Positions 58,549 to 64,000 of a stretch of 64,000 bases of DNA are shown in pieces. The number at the start of each line of letters is the position of its first letter. Position 1 is the first letter of the stretch. This stretch comes from Phycisphaerales bacterium UBA1845 (lineage in GTDB: Bacteria; Planctomycetota; Phycisphaerae; UBA1845). Below the pieces are notes generated by a model that was given only the letters and a program-made list of their open reading frames with translations, searched no databases and was not told the DNA's origin. The stretch covers positions 10,920 to 74,919 of the forward strand of contig DDIR01000094.1 of the NCBI GenBank assembly GCA_002338715.1, read 5' to 3'. A program made the position numbers and the translations under genes.

Positions 58549-59769
58549 CTATTTCGCAACGGTTGAATTCGGTTCGGCCAACGGAGGATCTGCGCCGTCC
58601 AGTGGAAGTTCAGGGTTGGCGATGAGCGCCTCGCCCTTCTTTCGCCACCCGCCGATCATGGTGACAGCCACTCCGGGCAGCGACCAGAGCAATTGCAGCA
58701 ATCGCACCCAGATCGCAAGGCACAGCAGTTGCGAGAGCGTGCCATGCGTCCCGAGAAACAGCGTCTTGTAAGTCAGTTCCATCGTGCCAAGACCTTGTGC
58801 GCTGATGGGAATCGCGGCCACCACGTGCCCGGTGGCGATGAATGAGAAGTAATCCCAAACCTTATCGCCCGAGAAATCCATGTGCAGCGCCCGGGCACAC
58901 GACACGAATGCCCCAATCGCAAACGTTTGCAGAACGGCTGCGAGTCCGATTGCGCCAAACACCATCCCGCGATGTTCCGTCAATCGGCAGGTCGCTTCAA
59001 ACATCCGCCTGAAGTGATCCGCCCAGGGCAACTTGGCCATCAGTCTTGTCGGCGCCAGGGCTCGCATCCAGTTGGCTGAAAACACCGCCAGCGCAACAAG
59101 AATCAACGAGCAGATCAAAAACGCAACCGTTCCAATCCGCCGCACGACCGGATCGTTGGACAATCCCAACCCAGCCACGCTCATCACGAGTAGCAATCCC
59201 ACCAAACCGACAGCCCGATCGAGCAGGATGGTTGCAACGGCTTCGGTCTTGTGCGTTTCGGTATGCGACGCAGCACAATAGATCTTGAAAACGTCGCCGC
59301 TGGTCGTTCCGATCATGAAGACATAGTTGAGAAAGTTTCCGCCGAACGAAATCTTGATGCACTCTATCAGCGGGATGTGAATGTCCTGCGCCCGCAGCAT
59401 GATCCACAAGCGCCACCCCTGAAGCGGCGTCACCGGCGCGAAGATAACAATCGCCAGCAGGACGAAGACCTTGTCCGTCTCGCGAAACGCCGTCAGCAAA
59501 CCGCGTTCGATCAGATCCTGACCGCCTTCATCTTTGGCGATTCGACTACGCGGGATGGATGCCTCCGTTCCATCGGCGCGTTTGACGATCACGTCGTTGG
59601 TTCGTTCGGTAATTAATCGCCCCACTTCGATCGCCGAATCGGGATCGTTGGAAACGTGGAACGAAACGCGGTCATGGATCGCCACCCCCCGAATCGCCAG
59701 TGCCACAAACACGGCGCACAACAGCAAGCGCAAGAACAAGGTCAGGCGTTTGCGAAGTGAGGTGATCAT
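58549..59769 (-). CDS. Lysylphosphatidylglycerol synthase transmembrane family protein (UPF0104)
   Basis: 406 residues, ATG at 59769. The N-terminus has one membrane segment, then an extra loop of about 65 residues (SFHVSNDPDSAIEVGRLITERTNDVIVKRADG) on the outer side, not usual in the family. The family core follows with about seven segments: RLWIMLRAQDIHIPLIECIKISFGGNFLNYVFMIGTTSGDVFKIY, DRAVGLVGLLLVMS, AIPISAQGLGTMELTY. The motif around SFGGNFLNYV..G..GGD is typical of LPG_synthase_TM/UPF0104, thought to move or modify lipids. It lacks the C-terminal lysyl-transfer domain of MprF. First base is 34 bases after the DUF971 gene, on the same strand. Confidence 0.9.
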   Translation of the reverse strand: MITSLRKRLTLFLRLLLCAVFVALAIRGVAIHDRVSFHVSNDPDSAIEVGRLITERTNDVIVKRADGTEASIPRSRIAKDEGGQDLIERGLLTAFRETDKVFVLLAIVIFAPVTPLQGWRLWIMLRAQDIHIPLIECIKISFGGNFLNYVFMIGTTSGDVFKIYCAASHTETHKTEAVATILLDRAVGLVGLLLVMSVAGLGLSNDPVVRRIGTVAFLICSLILVALAVFSANWMRALAPTRLMAKLPWADHFRRMFEATCRLTEHRGMVFGAIGLAAVLQTFAIGAFVSCARALHMDFSGDKVWDYFSFIATGHVVAAIPISAQGLGTMELTYKTLFLGTHGTLSQLLCLAIWVRLLQLLWSLPGVAVTMIGGWRKKGEALIANPELPLDGADPPLAEPNSTVAK

Positions 59770-59803
59770 GGTGACATACCAGCCGGCGCGATGTGTTTGG
59801 AAT

Positions 59804-60151
59804 CTAAGTTCGACCTTTGTCCATCGATCGCAACAGCTTGAAATCGAAGATTCCCGAGTTGTGCCCGTCAGCCCACATCAATTGAATGGCATAGTTACCG
59901 ACCAACGCAGCTCCGGTCAGTTGCGGGGGACCGGTTCCCGGATCGCTGCTGAGAATGTTGAAGAGTTGCGACGTTTCCTTGCGCCGATTCTCATTGCAGG
60001 TCGCACACGGGCACGCCTTGCGCAAAGTTGCCGCATTCAGCACGGTGACATGACCATCCTTCCACGCAATGGTCAGCGTGCCTTCCGACCGATTCAACTT
60101 CAAATCTGTCGCTGTATAAGAATCTTGTGTCGGTGTGTCGCTCGCACCCAT
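59804..60151 (-). CDS. DUF971 / gamma-butyrobetaine hydroxylase-like N-terminal domain protein
   Basis: 115 residues, ATG at 60151. The DUF971 signature is visible: LKLNRSEGTLTIAWKDGHVTVLNAATLRKACPCATCNENRR, and the second half LTGAALVGNYAIQLMWADGHNSGIFDFKLLRSM. The three cysteines (LRKACPCATC) match the zinc-binding motif of this fold. Stand-alone members are often near Fe-S assembly genes in other bacteria, not here. It lies 44 bases after the alpha/beta hydrolase gene and is likely in one operon with it and with the membrane protein that follows. Confidence 0.93.
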   Translation of the reverse strand: MGASDTPTQDSYTATDLKLNRSEGTLTIAWKDGHVTVLNAATLRKACPCATCNENRRKETSQLFNILSSDPGTGPPQLTGAALVGNYAIQLMWADGHNSGIFDFKLLRSMDKGRT

Positions 60152-60195
60152 GCCGGCTGATTCCTGTCGTTTCGTGTTTACACCGTCGCCGGCGA

Positions 60196-61296
60196 TTACT
60201 TCCGCGCCCGTGTGCGCATCCGATCCGGTTTGGTGTATTTGGTGTACGAGATGCGCGGGATTTCATCAAGGGGTTGGGCGATCTGACTGAGCAACCCGTC
60301 GCCGCGAAGCGGTTCATCCTGAACCATTCCGCAAAGATGCTGCCTGAAAAACCGCACCGAGTAGCTGCCGTAAAGTTCCGGCTGGGTGACGACGGCTTGG
60401 TTATGCTTGGCCCGCGGGCAAATCCACAAATACTTGGGACCGCGTGCGAGTTCAAAAATCATCTGCGCCTGCGTTACCGGGATGTGCCCGTCTTTTTCGC
60501 CATGGATCACCATCAGCGGCATCGCCCCGAGTCGGTGCAGCGATTTCCGCACCGACGGAAAGCGGCAGTTCTGACGACGACTGACCTCGCGAATCGTCAG
60601 CCAGCGAAGAAATCGCCAAAACGCCGGATGGTGGTTTTCGTAAACCAATCGCACCTTCGCGAAAATCCCGACCCAACGCTGCATCAGGTATTCGAGGTAC
60701 GCATCGGTGCTGAATCCGCCATCGATCATGATCGCTTTGACGCTGGGAACATGGACGGCAGATATCACCGCGGCCCCGGCTCCACGCGACACGCCAACCA
60801 ATCCAACTTCGCGCGGGCGTCCCTGCTGCTCCAGCCAATCTTCGACAAACGCAATCGCACCGAGCATGTCGGCTTGTTCGCGATCGCTGGGCCAGAGTCG
60901 AACCTTGTATCCATCTTCGGGAATGGACTCTCCCTGTCCGCGAAAATCAAACGCGAACACTTCGAACCCATCGTTGATCAACGCTTCGCAGTATCGGTTG
61001 GCGCTGTACTTGTCGCTGTCCAACTCGTGGGCAAAAATCACGACGCCCTTCTGCGACGCGTCCGGATTGGGTTTCAGAAAAACGCCCTTAAGGAGGTGTC
61101 CGTCGAACGCGCGAAAGTCCACCACCTCGCCGCCGACGCGCGGGTAATCGCGGGCGGTAAACGAAAGCGGCACATGCGTGTTCTGGAAGATGTTGGCGAT
61201 AAGGTGAACGTACTTGCGCAGGATCAGGATCGGAACCACCACGAGGATCACCAGCGTCACCACAATGCTGATGAGCGCCCAGTTCCGCTGTAGCAA
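60196..61296 (-). CDS. Membrane-anchored alpha/beta hydrolase
   Basis: 366 residues from the first usual start, a TTG at 61296. A membrane anchor (ALISIVVTLVILVVVPILIL) is followed by an alpha/beta hydrolase fold: GVVIFAHELDSDKYSANRYCEALINDGFEVFAFDFRGQGES, the nucleophile elbow GLVGVSRGAGAAV (Ser in GxSxG), acid region LMVIHGEKDGHIPVTQA, and the His in CPRAKHNQAVV. Substrate unknown; the IGEKD..IP loop is like peptidases and acyl esterases of the S9/dienelactone type. The ribosome site GGAGG at 61323-61327 lies 26 bases before the TTG but only five to eight bases before two in-frame ATC codons (61317, 61314), so a rare AUC start (MIGAIIELLQRN...) may be used. Confidence 0.85.
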   Translation of the reverse strand: MLQRNWALISIVVTLVILVVVPILILRKYVHLIANIFQNTHVPLSFTARDYPRVGGEVVDFRAFDGHLLKGVFLKPNPDASQKGVVIFAHELDSDKYSANRYCEALINDGFEVFAFDFRGQGESIPEDGYKVRLWPSDREQADMLGAIAFVEDWLEQQGRPREVGLVGVSRGAGAAVISAVHVPSVKAIMIDGGFSTDAYLEYLMQRWVGIFAKVRLVYENHHPAFWRFLRWLTIREVSRRQNCRFPSVRKSLHRLGAMPLMVIHGEKDGHIPVTQAQMIFELARGPKYLWICPRAKHNQAVVTQPELYGSYSVRFFRQHLCGMVQDEPLRGDGLLSQIAQPLDEIPRISYTKYTKPDRMRTRARK

Positions 61297-61483
61297 TTCG
61301 ATGATCGCGCCGATGATGCCTTCCTCCGTTAAAGCTTGACCCGGCTTCCCCTGATCGGTTCGTCAATTGGGCGTAGTAGCCACCAACCGCAGACAACGGG
61401 CAGCCGCACTGGGTCGCCGCCATTATCAAAACCATCCCCCATTAGGCAAGGGCAAACCGCACTACTAAGCCGATTGGAAGCGG

Positions 61484-62440
61484 CTATTGAATCTGGGCAG
61501 GATGCCTGGGGGGATTTCCGCCGAGGACCGCGATCACATCGTCGACAACATCGTTCATCCGCATGAGAGCCGCCGCCGACCTGCCCGCGACGTGCGGCGT
61601 CAGGATCGTGCGGGGCGCGGACATCAAAGGATGGCTGGCGGGAAGGGGTTCCTCTTCGAAAACGTCCAGAGCAGCTCCGGCCAATGCGGATTTTCGAAGG
61701 GCGTTCGCCAACGCAACGTTATCGACGACGGCTCCGCGCGAGGTGTTGACGAGAAGGGACGTCGGTTTCATCTGCGCCAACCGCTCGGCATTGATGAGAC
61801 CGCGCGTCTGCGATGTGAGTGGAACGTGCAGCGAGACGATGTCCGCAGTCTCCAGCAGTGCATCGAGCGAAACTGAGTCCGCGTTGAAGCCTTCGATCTC
61901 AATCGCGCGAATGTCGTTGTAGACGACGTCCATCCCCAACCCTGCCGCACAAATGCGTCCGACCCGCGAACCGATTCGCCCCATGCCGATGATCCCGAGC
62001 CTGCAATCGGAAAGCTCGCGCCACTTGGCGACGTTGCGATGTTCAACGAACATGCCGTCGCGAAGCGCCGCGTCACTGGCGATGAAGCGGTGCTCCAACG
62101 CGATCATCAGACCGACCGCGTGCTCGGCGACCGATTGTGTCGAAGCCGCCGGCGTATGCACGACGATCACCCCCTGATCCTTCGCCGCGATCAGATCGAT
62201 GTTGTCCACACCGACGCCAGCCCGCCCCACCACTTTCAAGTTCGGACCCGATTGCAGCAACTCGCTGGTCACGTGCGTGTACGTGCGCACGAGCAGCGCG
62301 TCGGCATCGGCGAGCGCCGCACGTATCGCCGCGTCATCGCACGACTCGAGTTCGACGACCTCGCCACACGCGCGCAATCGCGCCATCGCGCTATCGCTGT
62401 ACTTTTCCGCGACGACGATTCTTGGTGATGAACTGCTCAT
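61484..62440 (-). CDS. D-isomer-specific 2-hydroxyacid dehydrogenase, phosphoglycerate dehydrogenase-like
   Basis: 318 residues from the ATG at 62440 (MSSSSPRIVVAEKYSD); the frame is open to 62530 without a better start. The two-domain fold is clear: LKVVGRAGVGVDNIDL, VVHTPAASTQSVAEHAVGLMIAL, NAD-binding LGIIGMGRIGSRVG, catalytic Arg in LLVNTSRGAVVDN, Glu in DVFEEEPLP, and His in ILTPHVAGRSA. At this length it lacks the ACT regulatory domain of full SerA, so substrate may be 3-phosphoglycerate or another 2-hydroxyacid. Divergent from the inositol-monophosphatase-family gene. Confidence 0.95.
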   Translation of the reverse strand: MSSSSPRIVVAEKYSDSAMARLRACGEVVELESCDDAAIRAALADADALLVRTYTHVTSELLQSGPNLKVVGRAGVGVDNIDLIAAKDQGVIVVHTPAASTQSVAEHAVGLMIALEHRFIASDAALRDGMFVEHRNVAKWRELSDCRLGIIGMGRIGSRVGRICAAGLGMDVVYNDIRAIEIEGFNADSVSLDALLETADIVSLHVPLTSQTRGLINAERLAQMKPTSLLVNTSRGAVVDNVALANALRKSALAGAALDVFEEEPLPASHPLMSAPRTILTPHVAGRSAAALMRMNDVVDDVIAVLGGNPPRHPAQIQ

Positions 62441-62558
62441 GAACGTACCATTCTTCAATCGCCCAACGCGGTTCGACGCCAGACCTTGCGCATGGGGCGT
62501 GTTACTGCGGTAATATCCCGCGATGGTCAACCCCGGTCAATGTGTTAGAATCGTGTTG

Positions 62559-63383
62559 ATGGAACCAGCCGAACTGACCGAATGGCGGCATTTCGCGTGC
62601 GGGTTGGCCGACGAAGCCCGCGTGATCGCCGCCCAATACCGTGGCAACATGAACGTCGCGACCAAGCTCGATCGAAGCGTGGTCACCGACGCCGATCATG
62701 CCATCCAGCACCACATCTGCCACGCCATCAAGAACCTCGACCCCACCCACGCGGTCCTCTGCGAAGAGAAAGCCGACTACCTCAAGGACATGCCCAGACC
62801 GGCTGACTCGGAATTCTGCTGGGTGATTGATCCGCTGGATGGAACAAGAAACTACGTCCGCGGACTACCCAGTTGCTGCACATCGATCGCCCTGCTTAAA
62901 GGCGGCTTACCGATTATCGGTGTGATCGGCGACATGAATTCCAGCGATAACTACTCAGCCGTGACGGGTCATGGCATGTGGTTGAATGATCAAAAGATCA
63001 CGGCGGTTGACGCGAACGAATGCGGCAAACCGGTCGTTTCATTTCAACCATCACACACGCTGCTCGATGTCGATCGTTTGCCGACGTGGACGCAGCGGGT
63101 GCGCGTGCGAAATTTCGGATCGAGCGCCATGCACCTCGCTTACGTTGCGATGGGCGCGCTCGATGGCGCGGTTTGCATGGACTGTCGGGTGTGGGACTTT
63201 GCGGCTGGCTACTTGCTCGTCATCGAATCGGGCGGACTAATGACCTGCGGTGACGGCGACGAACTCTTTCCGTTCGACATGACTCTCGATACAAGTCGCG
63301 GCGCAACCTTCATCGCAGCCCGCCGTGCGCTTCACGCACACCTGGTCGAACCCTCCGAGCTATCGAGCCAAACGCATTCGTAG
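62559..63383 (+). CDS. Inositol monophosphatase/HisN-family phosphatase
   Basis: 274 residues from the ATG at 62559 (MEPAELTEWRHFA); an ATG at 62523 is also in frame, and neither has a strong ribosome site. The enzyme class removes phosphate from inositol phosphate, histidinol phosphate or 3'-phosphoadenosine 5'-phosphate with magnesium. Motifs: TKLDRSVVTDADHAIQ, the metal Glu in VLCEEKADYL, the hallmark WVIDPLDGTRNYVRGL, the FGSSAMHLAYVAMGALDGAV segment and the C-terminal WDFAAGYLLVIESGG. All expected metal ligands are present. Substrate not readable from sequence. Confidence 0.93.
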   Translation: MEPAELTEWRHFACGLADEARVIAAQYRGNMNVATKLDRSVVTDADHAIQHHICHAIKNLDPTHAVLCEEKADYLKDMPRPADSEFCWVIDPLDGTRNYVRGLPSCCTSIALLKGGLPIIGVIGDMNSSDNYSAVTGHGMWLNDQKITAVDANECGKPVVSFQPSHTLLDVDRLPTWTQRVRVRNFGSSAMHLAYVAMGALDGAVCMDCRVWDFAAGYLLVIESGGLMTCGDGDELFPFDMTLDTSRGATFIAARRALHAHLVEPSELSSQTHS

Positions 63384-63401
63384 TGTCAATAACCGCGGCT
63401 C

Positions 63402-63992
63402 CTACGAACCCGGCGTGATGACGACTTCGAAATCGGGATCGCCTTCGTCGTTGACGATCGTCCGGGCTTCAATGGTGTCGCCACAGTTGAAATTCTCGCC
63501 CTGTTCGAAGTCAAAGTTAAACGTCGCCACCAATTGCTCGCCAAAGAACGGAGCCGACGCAAACGCATCCACGCCGATCGATGCCGACACCGGGCACGCC
63601 ACCTCAAAACGTTTCTCAAAAGCCCGCAACGACTCGGTATCGGTAAGCGTATCGCTGATGCCGTTGCCGTAATCGAGCGTCACTTCGATTTCGAGATCGA
63701 GCGAACCGATGCTGGCCAAGTTGGGATCGAGTCCGATCTCAGCCAGATACTCGGCCGCATCTTCGCGGGTGAATTCGTTGGAGACAGCCACATTGATGCT
63801 GCCAAAGTCGTCAAAGGTGACGCCAGCCGGCGGTTCAACTTCCGGGAAGCCATTGTTGTTGGCATCGGTGGTGAGGTTATCGAGATCGCCGGCCTGCTGC
63901 CCTTCCAGGCATCCGGGAACAGCAAAGACACCGATCAAAACGAGCAGAACCGAGTTCCGAAAGAACGCCGAATTGAGCATCTGACCACGCAT
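63402..63992 (-). CDS. Lipoprotein, unknown function
   Basis: 196 residues, ATG at 63992 (MRGQMLNSAFFRNSVLLVLIGVFAVPGCLEG), a lipoprotein signal ending VPGC; an ATG at 63980 is an alternative. After the lipid-bearing Cys comes a short acidic linker and a compact domain with several Asp/Glu-rich strands (TFDDFGSINVAVSNEFTREDAAEYLAEIG, LEIEVTLDYGNGISDTLTD, LVATFNFDFEQGENFNCGDTIEARTIVNDEGDPDFEVVITPG). I recognise no family. Convergent with the phosphatase gene. Confidence 0.8.
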   Translation of the reverse strand: MRGQMLNSAFFRNSVLLVLIGVFAVPGCLEGQQAGDLDNLTTDANNNGFPEVEPPAGVTFDDFGSINVAVSNEFTREDAAEYLAEIGLDPNLASIGSLDLEIEVTLDYGNGISDTLTDTESLRAFEKRFEVACPVSASIGVDAFASAPFFGEQLVATFNFDFEQGENFNCGDTIEARTIVNDEGDPDFEVVITPGS

Positions 63993-64000
63993 TGGTTTTC

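Noticed and set aside
1..64000. Search for tRNA, rRNA, transposase, integrase, toxin-antitoxin and restriction genes
   Set aside because: None could be recognised by reading; the window looks like stable chromosome apart from the short repeats.

Overview
The window looks like chromosomal DNA of a planctomycete, most likely of the Phycisphaerae type. The grounds are C-terminal calcium-loop (dockerin-like) tails of the form D-x-D-x-D-x-V-D-x-x-D-F on six secreted proteins (plus a short related tail on a seventh), PEP-CTERM sorting tails, FG-GAP and golvesin-type modules, VWA/glutamine-amidotransferase-like membrane proteins, and numerous lipoproteins. No tRNA, rRNA, CRISPR array, transposase or prophage gene was recognised. 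Taxonomy is inferred from protein style only.

Layout. Bases 1-7403 (minus strand) hold a long coiled-coil membrane protein with a DnaJ-like zinc-finger motif, an iron-type ABC substrate-binding lipoprotein and its double-length permease (no ATPase gene beside them), an NHL-repeat lipoprotein and a VWA protein that runs off the left edge. Bases 7886-13474 (plus) hold a TlpA-like thioredoxin lipid-side protein and a tight three-gene run ending in an RDD membrane protein. folC (minus) and aroB (plus) diverge at about 15.5 kb. A small MopE-repeat secreted protein follows. Bases 17996-24500 (minus) hold cydAB, a GbsR/MarR-type regulator and a four-gene membrane operon headed by a DCC-MBOAT fusion; identical TTCTGT-N4-ACAGAA palindromes lie before the regulator and on the start codon of the fusion, so the regulator probably controls itself and the operon. 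An amidohydrolase lipoprotein, lysA and a cell-wall amidase follow.

Bases 29167-58535 are dominated by large exported proteins: a GHL10-like glycosidase, two PEP-CTERM proteins, two FG-GAP proteins, a 1596-residue multi-module protein, a golvesin/amidase protein and a beta-helix protein, with a sulfatase-like enzyme, an MFS-spermidine synthase fusion and a PhyH dioxygenase between them. The two PEP-CTERM genes share a promoter, a roughly 225-nt leader with conserved blocks and at least one helix kept by compensatory change, and a terminator; this is the most striking non-coding signal here. Bases 58549-63992 return to housekeeping-type genes: an LPG-synthase-like flippase-family protein, a DUF971 protein, an alpha/beta hydrolase with a possible AUC start, a 2-hydroxyacid dehydrogenase, an inositol-monophosphatase-family enzyme and a lipoprotein.

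A 65-bp palindromic element occurs twice (13471 and 27816), each copy overlapping the stop codon of the gene before it. All functional calls come from reading motifs; no database search was possible.
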